Assembly: GCA_033980235.1 (NCBI GenBank)
Contig: CM067068.1
Span: forward strand, 33,017,046-33,081,045
DNA length: 64,000 bases
Origin: Diadema setosum
Taxonomy: Eukaryota; Echinodermata; Echinoidea; Diadematoida; Diadematidae
Direction of reading: 5' to 3'
Shown: piece by piece, positions 24,995-37,649 of the stretch
Position numbering within the stretch: the first letter of the stretch is position 1
Layout: each line of letters starts with the position of its first letter
Made by a program: the position numbers and the translations under genes
Notes under the pieces: model-generated
What the model was told of the DNA's origin: nothing
Seen by the model: only the letters and a program-made list of their open reading frames with translations
The model's database searches: none

Positions 24995-25154
24995 ATGTAC
25001 ACAAAAATGACATAACAAACACATGGATACATGTAGTTAGGAATTTTGCAAAGATTTTTTTTTTTCACGTCTTTCTGTGATCCTTGAGTATAACATGCAG
25101 CCCAAGAGTTAGAATAGAGCAGATACTTATTTCTTGAAGAAAATACATAAAAAG

Positions 25155-25170
25155 GGGGGGGGGGGGGGGC
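25155..25170. repeat. Poly-G run
   Basis: Sixteen consecutive G on the + strand, bordered by A runs. A C11 run lies at about 25483-25493. Confidence 0.85.
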
Positions 25171-25851
25171 ATAGCCATGGGGTGAAGTTCTACTGAATCT
25201 GAATTCAAGAAAGCGGTAAATAGTAGAAGAAAAAAAAAATTAATGAAAATCAAAAGAAAGTGATCGCAAATCCGGAGTGTTTAGAGAAGGGGAAGTGAAG
25301 ATTGTTGTGGGAATTCTTTGCACAGGTATATGCTGTGTTTGTGTATGTTTAGAAATGGAATTTTTTGTTTTGTTTTTTCTTGCTTTGCATTTGCTCTCCA
25401 TCATCTCCCGAAGGTAAGTGAATGGGCTTGTTTGATTCCCTCTTGTCCCGGTGAATTTGTTTTGGTCGGAAGGAAGAGATTCCCCCCCCCCCCTTTCTGT
25501 CGTCCGGTCTCGGGGCAATTACTCCATGGATGATATTGAAATTCCAGGCAGGATGGGGGAGAGCGTAAATTGCCCGTACCGCTGATGACGGAAGTCCTCA
25601 ACACGGTACGATTCAAACGCAACCAAACGGGCAATAAATATGCCATCATGAATTACTTATGCATGCATATTTTGTATAGACGTCTAGCTGGGTGCATATG
25701 TATTCCAACTGTTTCTTCCATCTTAAAATATTTTGTTCCAAAACTAAACCTTCCGTATATAACACAAGAAGTTTTGTGTGTGCAAGTGCTTTCCCACTGT
25801 ACTCTCAGTTTCACCTATATTATGTGTATATGAAGAAAGGTCATCCGAATA

Positions 25852-25875
25852 CACACACACACACACACACACACA
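25852..25875. repeat. (AC)12 microsatellite
   Basis: About twelve AC units. Confidence 0.95.
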
Positions 25876-25999
25876 AAGATGCATACATATACACACTCAT
25901 TACATCATGCATAATACGCATGCTCATGTATGACTCGCTTGGTGAACGGTTGATATTGACGCTCAATTACCACCAGGAGAGCGGAGGTTCCTAAAACGG

Positions 26000-28000
26000 T
26001 TTCATCCAAAGGTCAGAGTCATATATGATGCAGATGGAGGCAGGATGGCCGTGTAGACCCAGATTTTAGAGAAAGGGCCTCTTTTTTTTTTTCTCTCTCT
26101 CTCCAGAGATCGAGAAATATTATGTAAAGTAGTGTTCCTAAAGTTTTTTTTTTTTTTTAACATTTTGAAAGGTGTGTTAAAAAAAGTATATTTCAATTTT
26201 TTTAATAAAACTTTATTTTCATTTCATATTATATTCAATTGTATTTTATCTTATGTTATTATTTTTTTTTTTTACAGGCAGAATACGATGAGAGCTTCCA
26301 ATGATAAATGGAATGAAAATGTTTGGCTTCAAAAAAATTTCCATTTTCTACCATCATGACTTGAATGAGATTAGAAATGAGTAGGTATGATTTGTCTCCT
26401 AATGAAAACTTCCTGATAATCACGGGATCCTTTCCTTTCTCAAGTAACTGGTAGTAAAAAGGCTCGAGAGGAGGTCTCTACCATTGGCTGCATCTAAATT
26501 TACGTATCATTTGAACTACTGGAATATGTGCATGTATTGCTCCAAAACCTTTGAAGATGTTTTCGGTATGGTGTACGTGGAAACAACATCAAATATATTT
26601 CATTTGATGAAAGGAAGTGTGTTTTGGTTAAGGCTAAATGCAAATGAGCCCAAGGCAGCCCGGTGGAAGTAAGGTTGGTTGATTTCTTCGGAAAACAAGA
26701 ACAGGATGCCAGGGTTGTGGATGATTGTTGGTTGTTTTCATTGACTTGGGTAATTTTGATGTTTTCCTCGTTTATTACGCAGTTTTCACGGACGCTCGTG
26801 TTATTCAGTCTTTTTTTCATTTGACATTGTTTATGTCGCACATTGTGCCAACATGACAATTGTGGTGCCACGGAGGATGAAATTTTACAATCTTTGGTAG
26901 ACTGGTTCTCATGAATCCCTGACGAACTGCATTAAACCGCGACTTTTTATCAGCAGAATTCAAAGGTGGTATTTGCGCGCCTGATTGATTAGGGATTTTA
27001 GACATCAAAAAGTCAGTCTTATCGGCCCCAAAGAAGGCTGTGCAAATATGATTTTGTTGTCGTGTGCAGTGACGATAAAATTCAGAGAATGTAAGGTTGT
27101 ATTTGGAGTAATGATTTCAGAAGAGAATGATTGAAAGAAAAAGAATGAAAACAATATTAATGCAAATCACTACACCCTTATTTAATCAAATTTCACATGT
27201 ATATTTCATGAGGTGAATTACAGATAGTATTGAGTTTGTTTTTTTCGGCTGTATGATACACTTCAACTTTTCTTCTCATTACTGTTTTTGATCTGACATA
27301 AACAAAAAGTTTTCTTTGAAAAAAAAATGGCATACAGAACTGAGACACCAATATGAATGAAAGTTGTTAGCAAATATTTGAGGGAAAAATCCATCAAACT
27401 TGCTAAGTGAAAAAGAAAAGAAAAGAAAGCAAAGCAAACAAATATGCACAAAATGTTTTGTGCACCCAAACTTTTAGATTTGGACCAAGGAATCACTCTT
27501 ATCTTTTTTATCATAAAAATGGCTACATTGTATCTTAAAAAAAAAATGTGACCAAAAATATGTCTTCACGTAAAAAGAAATTTGTAATATTTCAGGCCAC
27601 CTGCAAATCATACAAGATGAGCAATGTTGTCATTACCACTCTTGATATTTGTCTTTATCAGTGATCTGTTCCTCTTTGGAAGCATTTACACAATTAAAAA
27701 GTTTCTAGGGTACATCTCTCTAATAAACATAATTTTCTCCTAGTACACTGTACCGGGTATTTTCATTCCTGTTCAAAACTCAGAGTTGCTCAATAGTCTG
27801 TTAACATGTATCACTGCATAAATGTCTTTGGAACATGGAAGGAATGGCATACCACATACTCAGTTACATTGTCGTTATCGTACATGATTCATGCAAATGT
27901 AGTGCAGAGGCGATTATGTGTTAGAGCGACAGAGGGACTTGTTGAGATTTCACTGGGCTTAATGGATGGGCAGATTAGGCTTTTGTCAGAGTTGTTACGC
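26000..28000. other. Intronic DNA without recognised gene
   Basis: Poly-T tracts lie near 26082, 26144 and 26265. A CpG-richer, repeat-poor patch covers about 26850-27090. Small reading frames show no domains. I see no gene. Confidence 0.5.
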
Positions 28001-28004
28001 TTAA

Positions 28005-28235
28005 ATTACTAACGTGCCGCGAAGCAATAACAAAGATTTCCTGTTGTTTCGTGGTGGGCCCGTCGGGCTGACCTAACTAGTGCCTTCCTATTCCGCGGCA
28101 GAACGGGGCCATTTGCGTTGGTGGCAGCTCAGCGTAATTACAGGCGTGCGAGGAGGCGCTATTAATGATTACACGCCAGAACGGTGGATGTACGAGACAT
28201 GCACGACGACTCGAGATGGACGCTTTGGACTCTGT
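28005..28235. promoter_or_regulatory. CpG-rich island with homeodomain-like sites, candidate enhancer
   Basis: A sharply GC- and CpG-richer block of about 230 bp without simple repeats. It holds GCGTAATTACAG and ATTAATGATTAC, both containing TAAT cores bound by homeodomain proteins. An open + frame crosses part of it (28080-28373) but has no recognised motif. The regulatory role is inferred from composition. Confidence 0.25.
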
Positions 28236-28399
28236 CTGGCTGGGCAAGGACGCCAATGTGCATGCGTGTTTACCTTTACTAGTGGAGCATTAAGCTACGA
28301 TGCACTGATTGTAAGTGTGTTTGTAAGCAGCTTTTCAATGGCAGTGAAGCAATCACAAGATTTTGCTGACTGAGACATCAAAAAAAAAAGAAAGAAAGA

Positions 28400-30000
28400 A
28401 AAAGAAGGAACAAAGGCAGACAAATCGAAATATTCTGACAGGGGTAGCAGAAGAGGCAACATCTCTGAGACTTATTACTTTCTGTCACAGAAAATACGAA
28501 CTGCACCAGAACAATCAATTTATTTTGTCATACCCTATTTCCCTTTATAACCCAAGATCTGACTTTGCATTTCATGAAGGTCTGTGTAGATTCATTTTTG
28601 TTTTGTTAAAGCAAATCCTGTTCATAAGTGATCAATAATGATAAAAAGAAGTCTCTTTCATCAAAGTGGATGAAAATGAGTATGAAGTTTGTGTTTTGAT
28701 CATTATTGCTCTCAATATTGGAGTATCAATATGGGGCACAAAGAGACTTCAGAATGAATGGATGATGGGTTTTGATTTTGAAGTCCCTGCGAGTATTGCA
28801 TGGAACAATAAAACAATTAAGGTGATTGTGTGTGTCAGTTTAAATTGATTTCAAGCTGCATCACCATCATCTAATCAATAGGCAGGCATCCGATCCCGAA
28901 TCGTTTTGCAATTTGGTAAAAGATTTTAAAATGAACCATTGATATTTAAACGCATATTACAAGTTCGTTACAGCGACGATAAGTCACGACAAAATAATGC
29001 TGAAGCCATGTTTGGGAAGAAGAAACTCTTGTGTTTATGTATGCTGCATATAAGTAACAAGTATATGGGGTTATTTTTACACCCCTATTGAGGTGGTTTG
29101 AGGTCTCCAGAGCGTGGCAAGTGTTTACTCACACATTGATCTTTCATCTTAAAGTTTTTTTTTTTGTCTCCCAACAAAAGGATCAATAAAGGGGAGAGGG
29201 AAAAAGAGCTTAACCTGTTCACTTTCCTTTTGTCATCGGATGAATGGAGTGAAGGCCCAGTAGACAAAGGGGAGGTTAAGGGAAACAAAAGGAATCTTTA
29301 CCACTCCCCAGGGGTCTAGGGCAAAAGTGACAAATCCGCTGATTCCCTGGGCCTAGAATGGACGTAAATTGCACAATCATTGCCTTGACCAACAATAGTA
29401 TCGAAGTTTCGCGTTTGCCGTATTTTGCAGAAATCCTCTTTTAGAAAATGTCACAGCAGGATAGATATTGTCTGCAACTGTTAACATGCGGTGATGAGAA
29501 AAATATGAAAAGGAAGATTTAGTATCTGCATTGTCAAGAGGGAATGGGGGCTGAATGCTATGTGACCTCCTCAGTGATGAAGTTAGTATGTAGTCCCATC
29601 TACGTGTGTTTATGTTAGCACTTGTTTGGTACAGACCTGAAGAAGCATTGCGGTATCTCTCAAGGTAAAAACATATTGTGAAGAGAGCAGTGGAATAGGA
29701 TGTAATTTATGGATTTTTGGAAAGGTCTTGATGCCTTGTCACATGGCTATTGTGATTGAAACTATGTAGGTGAAATCTACAATCTGCCGATTGGGTTTGT
29801 TGGGCATTTATCTTGATATAAGGAGATAGCTTTCTCGTTTTGATTCATCTTTTGTGAGTATCTGACCTTTTGCTAGCTTGCTGCTTGACATTATCCTGAT
29901 TTGTGAATTAATGAAAGAGGGAATGGAAGAGGATAGTAACACAGTAATGAAAAATAACAGAGTATCATCGCAAACATGTATTGAGGGATATAAGATGGAG
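28400..30000. other. Intronic DNA without recognised feature
   Basis: AT-rich sequence with small unrelated frames and one poly-T. I see no gene. Confidence 0.5.
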
Positions 30001-30085
30001 GGGGGGGGGGGGGGGTAGAGGGAGAGGGAAGAGATAGAGAGGGGGGATAGAAATGAGAGAAAAAGGGAGAGAATAGAGAGATATG
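30000..30085. repeat. G-run and GGGAGA purine tract
   Basis: About 16 G followed by GAGA/GGGA-rich purines. Confidence 0.9.
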
Positions 30086-30509
30086 ATACTTTTCATCTCA
30101 GATAAAGATATGACGCTCTGTCTGCATGTACAAGTGAATTTATGTTCGAGTGGATGCGACTGCCAGACTGTGACGAGGACAGTAATGCCTCAAATTGGCA
30201 ACACGAAGGAGTCCATGTTGGGCAGACTTCATCCAAATTGAGGAGTTCCTTTCATCTTATCTCAGTGGAAAGGGAAAGAAATAGAGGCAACAGTTATATG
30301 TCAACTGTTATATCAATTTTGCTTGTGATTTTTGCATTGCCCTTTTAGCTGATGGAAATATTGTGTGTGGCATATCATAAATGTAGTTTGTTTAGAGAGG
30401 AAAAGGAGAGCTTTCTAAATTTTATCATGAGATGGGAGTGGTGAAAAAAGGGTTCGACATTGTTGACACAATTTTTTTTTATGTCCCAATAATGTGTGCA
30501 TCTTCACCA

Positions 30510-31230
30510 CTAACATCTTCGTCATCAGTATCATGGCTGTTATCATGGCTGTCATCATCTTCACCATCATCATAGTTATCATTACCATCATCATCATCAT
30601 TATCATTACTATCATCATCACCATCATTATTACCGTCATCATAATCATCACCATCATTATCACCATCATCATAATCATCACCATCATTATCACCGTCATC
30701 ATAATCATCACCATCATTATCACCGTCATCATTACCATCATTATCACCATCATCATAATCATCATTATCATCTTCATCATCACCACCTTCATCATCATCA
30801 CCATCACAATCATCATTACTATCATCACCATCATCTTCTTCTTCTTCACTATCATTATCAGCAATGCCACCACTTTTTACCACCACTACTCTCCTACCAC
30901 TATTATCACCTCTTTTGCCACTACCATCACCTCTACCACTATACCAACATTCATCAAATCACCACTTCCAACACTACAGACTCCCACCACAAGTGCAGAC
31001 TACCACTACTGTCCAAAAACACTACTACATTACCACAACCTTACAATAACACTGCTGCTACTACACTACAACAATGCTACAACCAGTAGCACTCTCATAA
31101 GCATCACCATATGTACTACTATGATTTTAATAATGAAGACTACCAGTACTATCATTACCATCACCATAACTACCACTGAACCACCATTACCGTCATCCAC
31201 AGGAACACCAGTAATGGCCACGCCCACCAC
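30510..31230. repeat. (CAT)n array with 30-bp higher-order unit, grading into (CCA/CTA)n
   Basis: Trinucleotides of the CAT/ATC type dominate. Between about 30590 and 30760 a 30-bp unit (ACCGTCATCATAATCATCAC followed by CATCATTATC) repeats about four times with small changes. From about 30870 the sequence becomes ACC/CTA-rich. Long Ile/Thr-rich and Asp-rich reading frames of up to 246 codons on both strands are products of the repeat, not genes. Confidence 0.95.
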
Positions 31231-31234
31231 ATGA

Positions 31235-33280
31235 CCACTCACCTCATCCTTAATAGGCTGGGGCATTCTTGTCAACATCATTTTCCTATGCATCAACAAA
31301 AGTGGGATTCACTCTGATGTAAGTTAGCGGGATACAAATCTTGAAACTTGTGCTTATTAAATGTGGACGTAAAGCCCACCAAATAGCACAATTATTGGGA
31401 TCCAAATCCCAAGAAATCTAGCAATTATTTTGAAATTATCACAATTAATTTGAGAAAGAGCAAGATAATTCACACTGCGGCGAGTGTGTGAATGCTAGAG
31501 CAAAAAATCTTGGGATTCTTTATTCCATCATTCAAAACACGCATGATTGAACAGCGTTCGAACACAAGGTCAAGGGTCACCATTTCAGTAGATGTCGGGC
31601 ATGTGCGGTTTGGTCGACAAACTTTCGCAGTTTTGATCGTGGGATTGCGATCATTATCCTGTCATTTTGTCTGTGTGAATGCAACTGGAGAGAACTTCTC
31701 CCTTCAACTGCACATGCCTCTGGCTTGATGTGGTATGTGAAAAATGAGATTCTGGACAACAGGAGGAACAAACCCCTGGTGATAACATTGTAAAATTCAA
31801 CATCATCTGTGCGGCTTATCAGCATCCATCCCCTCATCACCAATGGCGACAACCTCCCTCCAGCTTCACCTACATGGATGGTAAATCATCTCCTCCCCGT
31901 ACATGCATCATCAGTTATTGGGCATCTGTTACCAAGGGTATTTCTTATACATATTCGTGCATGATGTGTGATTCACAAGGGGGGAGTTTTGGCACAGTCG
32001 TGTCTTAAATCTTCCCTATGTGTGACTTATGCAGCAATATGTTTATCAACATCATCTCATATATGCCCTGCATCATAAATTATTTGCTCTCTAGAAAAGG
32101 AGACAAAAAGGAAAGATTGAAGAAAAAATAAGTAGAGAGAAGATGGCGAGAGAGAGAAAATGAAAAGCGAAAAATTTGTTGCTGTGACCATGTGCTCCCT
32201 TATTGCTACTTCATTACAACAGGAAAGGGGTGCGATATACATGTATTGGTTGCAGGGTGTGTGCTCACGAATTGCCAGATGTGTACTGGACGGCCTGTGT
32301 TGTATTGTATACAGTATGATCATAGGCGGGAATGATTTAGGCCCAGGTGTGATTTATGGCCGTCGAATTGGCAGCATGCTCTTTTTTCAGTGTGGTTGAA
32401 GCATAAACACTCCCGCTGTTTGGAGGCGAGGCAAAAGGCACAACGAAGCATGTGCCATATCCCCGGACCGGGACGGGACGAGAGCCGCGATTCAGCACCG
32501 CCTGAGTGATTTGTGCAAAAGTTACGAACCCAAAACGAGGGTTGTATACATGCACGTGTGTTTGTGTGGGTGTAGCGATGATTAATGTCTCGTGTCTTAA
32601 AGCCCTCTTACAACCAGTCTTACACGAACTTCCTGTCATAAATTTGAAGCAAACTTACCTGATATTCAGCGTGATGTAACAGCTGACATTTTGAATGGGA
32701 CAAGTAAGAGTAGACTTACGATATTTCGTTCTATACATATGTGTCTCCCTATTTTTGTCATGTTATAGTTTTCTGTAACTACCCGTATATCTACATCCAT
32801 TTCTACATTCCTGTCTATACCGTAAAAGCTGAAATTTTTCTGCTGGGGAGATTTTATTTTGCGCAAACAGCAAATAGGGTGAAAATAATTGCACATGAAT
32901 ATTTTTCTTGATATATGTAAATGCGATATAATGTTTTGATTCCATAGAATTAAAAAAAATGCAAAATTCATCTTACCCTGTTTGGGAGTAAATTATTACT
33001 CACTGCTCAGTAAAAAAAAAAAAAGAATTACAAAAATTTCCACATTTATGTGATTATGCATATTGTTTATGTACATCTGAGTATGGTATGGGGCCTGTAT
33101 GTTTTCAAATATTTATGATTAACACAGACATATATGAATATATTTCTCATTTTTCTGTGTGTGCCATGACATGCTGCTTTATAAGTAGTCTAAAGCATTT
33201 TAATCTGCTCCACCATCGAGGAGATATATTTACTCATGGGTACTATGAGCGATACTAGTTGCATTACACAGACTGGGCTG
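31235..33280. other. Intronic DNA without recognised gene
   Basis: Mixed unique sequence with a moderately CpG-rich patch at about 32395-32540. Small frames show no domain. I see no gene. Confidence 0.5.
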
Positions 33281-33282
33281 AG

Positions 33283-33374
33283 TTAACCCATTAAAGACTA
33301 GACCCCAGTTAAGTATGGCAGGTATCTATGGGAAATATGTGTTATATCAAACCAGCATGTCCTCAACGGGTTAA
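33283..33374 (+). mobile_element. piggyBac-like MITE, copy 5
   Basis: A 92-bp, more diverged copy with TTAACCCATTAAAGACTAG on the left, TGTCCTCAACGGGTTAA on the right and TTAA at both ends. Confidence 0.8.
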
Positions 33375-33988
33375 AGGAATGAAAAAAAAAAAGGGGGGAG
33401 GAAAAAAAGATGAGATGCCAGATGTAATGGACAGTAACTCTTGTATAGTGGAGGAAGAGGACACACTGCACACAATCAATGCAGTCTTTGTCATCGTTGT
33501 ATTCACATTGTACTCACATCCGCTGAGCACCTCTCGACTGAAGGAGACTTACCATATTGAGAGAGAGGTCTGTGGAGTTTCATTCAGTCGTTCCCCAGAT
33601 CCACAAATATTTTCTTGTCCTTATATATTTGCTTTTTCTCAGAAGCAGTACCAAAAGTCAAGATTCCACTTTAAAAAAAGATAAAGGGGGGGGGGGGATA
33701 GAAATTCCTGTATAGTGATGGCAAAATCTTTCTTGTATAATTACACCCCTATTTTGATTCTGTGTGATTGTGAAATGTATCAGAGAGGATGTTCAACTTT
33801 GTCACAGTCTCTTGTGGTTTTTCTTCTTTGTTTAGCTATTTTACTTTTCACATTTATCCACAGAAAGAGGTGATCCAATGACTGAGATTCAAATTCCTCA
33901 TTTAAGATACTTGTATTCTGAAGTATATGCTGTCATTAATTGTGCAACAAACAACCACAAAAATTGTCCTGCCCTTACTGCTACAGTG

Positions 33989-34148
33989 TACTGTAAAATG
34001 AGGAATGTTAGTGTGCATTTTAATTTTGTGAGAGCCAAGATTCGCGAAATTGAAATGCACACGTAAGTTCTTGTCTACACTATATGCATTGAATGTTAGA
34101 GGCAACTCACGAAAATTTCATGCCGTGAAAATATCATGTTTTACAGTA
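33989..34148. mobile_element. CTGTAAAA-ended MITE, copy 1
   Basis: About 160 bp from TACTGTAAAA to TTTTACAGTA, with TA at both outer edges as in Tc1/mariner-type insertions. It shares AAGTTCTTGTCTACACTAT and TTTCATGCCGTGAA blocks with 48996-49204. Confidence 0.6.
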
Positions 34149-34149
34149 T

Positions 34150-37100
34150 ATCATCTCCTGACAGGAGCAAGTGAAATTCTGTTAGTGTTGAATAGTTGAA
34201 AGCACCTGAAGGACTGAAATGATTCAAGTTGATGTAAGCAATCAAATAGTCTCGCTTGTGGTTCAATAATTTATGTAACGAATGACAGATTGAAACATTT
34301 ATTGTCAAAAGCGGGCACGTTATGCCAGTTGCTAGTCTTCAATTTATGCAGAATCTGCTTTTTCTGTCGATGCACGTCTGGTTTACAACTGATGAAGTAT
34401 TGATTGTCTATGTTTGATGGAATACATTCCTAAATGTTACTTCTTTTTCTGTAGATTCATTCAGAGCTTTTGAACGTCTCTGGTAACTTCGGAATTGAAG
34501 ATGAGCAACTTGTGCTGATTGGCATTCATCCATCATTTATAGCAGCTTTATCTCATGAAAGTAAATAAAATAAACTATTCAAAGAATGTGCAGTATTGGT
34601 TTATTCAGGGAAAAAACCCTTTCAATCTGTCGAAACTGACAACAAGCTTTTGATAATTAGGCCCATTCACCAGATTATATCGTGGGAACATTGACTGAAA
34701 TGCAGTGTGGATCTTTTTTTTTTTTTTTTTTTTTCGCAGAGGACTGTCGTCAGACGAATTCGTGGAATAGATACGGATATTTGTGTGTTGGGAGACTGAA
34801 GGGTTTTGGGGACACTACTTAAACACTGAAGTAGACAAGGAGTCTCTGTGTACATTGCTGGAATACACTGTCTTGTCTGATGCTGGACTCGGCTAATCTT
34901 ATAGCGCCCAGTTTGTGGACTGCAGCCCGTAAAGTTGGGCACACTTTGAAGCATTATTGGGCTGCTATTAAAAAGAAAAAAAAAAACCAACCCAAAACAG
35001 GATGCCATTATGCCGCCTCTGCTGTACTAGCTTTTAATGTCATGTAGTAATTGATTGATCTATGGAACAATTATGTTGTGCAATTAAATGTCATAAAATC
35101 TTATAAAATTAACCTGTGCATACACTGTGTATGGCCAGGCAGTACCAATAGTCACAAAATGTACTACAACATGAATATCACACAACATTATCCTAGATAG
35201 CAGTTTCAATAACAACTAGAATCATTCTCAAAACCGCCTACAGAATGGATGTATGTATAGTATTACATAATGTATTTGATAATTTGATAAAATAGTAATT
35301 CACATAGCTGTAGGCAAATCTAGTTGGTGGTGACACTTTGCACTAAGAAAGAAGGAAATGCATGCCAAAAGTATGATTTTTTTGGCGTAAATTTTTAAAA
35401 AGTTCAAAATTGTAAATTGAGTTGTATTAGAAAGTTTCAATTGTTTTATTGTTCTTCATCTTAACATCTCAGAAGGCTTTGTTACTACTTCAGAAAATAT
35501 GAATTTGTGCCTGTCTCTGTGACAAAGGTTGCTCTTGACAAAGAGAGAGAGAGAGTTTCCTTAGTTCTTGCCTAACATAGCAACAGCAAATTCTTGTGAA
35601 CTGGATTCCCAATATGGGAACATATAATCCACATTTTGAGAGGTTTTCAAAGATTTTTCAAAGATTATTATAATTATATTTTATTCAATGGGAACTTTTT
35701 GCATGAAATGACTGATTACTTGAAGTTAGGAGGTTGGGGTGTGGGGGATGGAGTGGGCTAAGGGATGAAGAATAGAGCAAAATGTCTGTAGACTTGAATA
35801 AATTAGGGAAAGCAGTTTCTCAGATGGGTCGCTCAGTAGCGGCCATGAAAAAGGTAATAGCTCCGGATTGCGGCATGTTGGGTTGGGTTATCATCATCGC
35901 GGTGTCTCCTTGCAGCAAATGTCCCATTGCTTCACGGTGCTGACTCATCATCCGAATGTTTCCCAGTATTTCATGCATGCTGAAAAACATGATCCGGAGG
36001 CACACATGTTCCCGCTTTGCACTCTAGAGGCCTCCAGGAGACACAGGGGCCGTTGCCGTCGACGCTTGAAGATTACCGCCACCAAATGAGGCGGTACGTT
36101 TTATCGTCGAATTGAATATTAATCGTTTTGCAGTATAAAGGAACCATTTCGTATGCTTTACTGTACCCATTGGGTATTGGAAGGTTTGGTGGTTATTTCA
36201 AGGAGAGATTCTCCACAAATTTAAAGTTTTATTTTTGAGGGAAATCCATTGAATTTGAGCGAATGATCATTGGAAAGTTGCAGAGAAAAAGATAACTGTG
36301 TTGGTCATGTGACCATGACATGCTTTTATGCTATTATTCAACTTTTTTTTTGTTCATCACTAGGCTGTAACATTAACTGATGTATAGTGTATTCTGGGGA
36401 AATTTTGTGATGTGAAAATTTTTGTACATTTCCTCTGACAGGAAAAAGTTTTTGACACAAATAAATGTATTAAATAGTATTTTATATTTTGATTCTGTAG
36501 AATTAAACACAAACAAAATTCATTTTAGCAGACTGAGTGCAAAGAACTGCATGGGCAAAAATGTCCTCATGTACAGTATTATATTGCATTACAACAACTT
36601 CAAAGAGCCCATTTTGACTGGTGCAGGAACATTAGTAGTTAATGCTGGTATCATTCTAATTGAGTTTGCATGTGAGAAAGAAAACCGAACTTGTAATTTC
36701 CAGACACGTTTCTGAAATCACGTTTTCCCTGCTATTATCCAGAGGTGTTTACTCATCAGGTTTTGCTCGAGTCTGAGGGGACATTCATATTAATTGTGAA
36801 CACATTTTAGAAGACTGAACCTGCATTTCGATTTGCATTCACTTCTGCAGACCAAGCGTGTGCACTTCAGATAAAATGCATGCATAATATGCATGGCACG
36901 TGCATGTACATTTGTATGTACCATGTCAAGCAAATATACAGGGAGCTGAGTGTGTGTGTGTGTGTGTTATTGACAAGCACTTGACAATAGGCCACACATT
37001 GCATTAAAAGTGACAAATACAACACTACATTCATATATTAAATTTTGTACGTGATACCATATTTGCAATGTAAATGTCTCCTACAACAAATTGCGCTGAT

Positions 37101-37225
37101 GCCTCTTGCCTAACATATATAAGCAACAATTAAACGCAGACATACTGGACTCTGAGTATAATGTATTCATAAAAAATGGGTTAGTAGAATAGCCCATCAC
37201 TAAGACCCTGGGGAGAAAATATCAT
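34150..37225. other. Intronic DNA without recognised gene
   Basis: Includes a T20 run near 34715-34734, a CpG-richer patch at about 35820-36110 and a short (TG)8 at about 36951-36967. I see no gene. Confidence 0.5.
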
Positions 37226-37229
37226 GAAT

Positions 37230-37630
37230 TTAAAACTTCGGCCAATGCCGCGCAATGTGATAGTATGTGAGTATTCCAGGTTTTGTTTATTTCTTGGGAA
37301 GGCCGAAGGCAAACATGCGATTATAGGTGCCCTGTCGCCGATGGCATCGTTTGTGCATAATCTGTACGGAGGATGGAGCGCACCTGTCGCAGAGCTAGCG
37401 TGTGCAAGCGCTTCCGAGAGTGCATAATTCGCCTCTGTAATAATATTGCCCCCCTACTTTCCGGTGCACAGGGGATCATTAAGACGAGAATTAGCGACAT
37501 TGCAGAGACGATGTGGCACATGCGAACATTTGCACCTGCGCGTGCAGCGATCAGTTGCGTAGGAAGGACTGACCGTCTCAACGGAGTAAGACGAGAGCAG
37601 CTACAAAATGCCATCTACCGGAGAAGCTGA
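37230..37630. promoter_or_regulatory. CpG-rich low-repeat island, candidate enhancer
   Basis: About 400 bp with dense CpG, no simple repeats and open frames on both strands (for example 37373-37630 + and 37321-37614 -), which simply reflect few stop codons in GC-rich DNA. No protein family is recognised. Regulatory DNA or an unrecognised exon are both possible. Confidence 0.25.
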
Positions 37631-37649
37631 AACTACATATTTTTTTCCC

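Noticed and set aside
30510..30860. CRISPR-like regular spacing
   Set aside because: The spacing comes from low-complexity trinucleotides; no distinct spacers, no cas genes, and the window is eukaryotic.
30494..31234. 246-codon + frame and overlapping Asp-rich and Met-rich minus frames
   Set aside because: All are direct translations of the CAT/ATC trinucleotide array.
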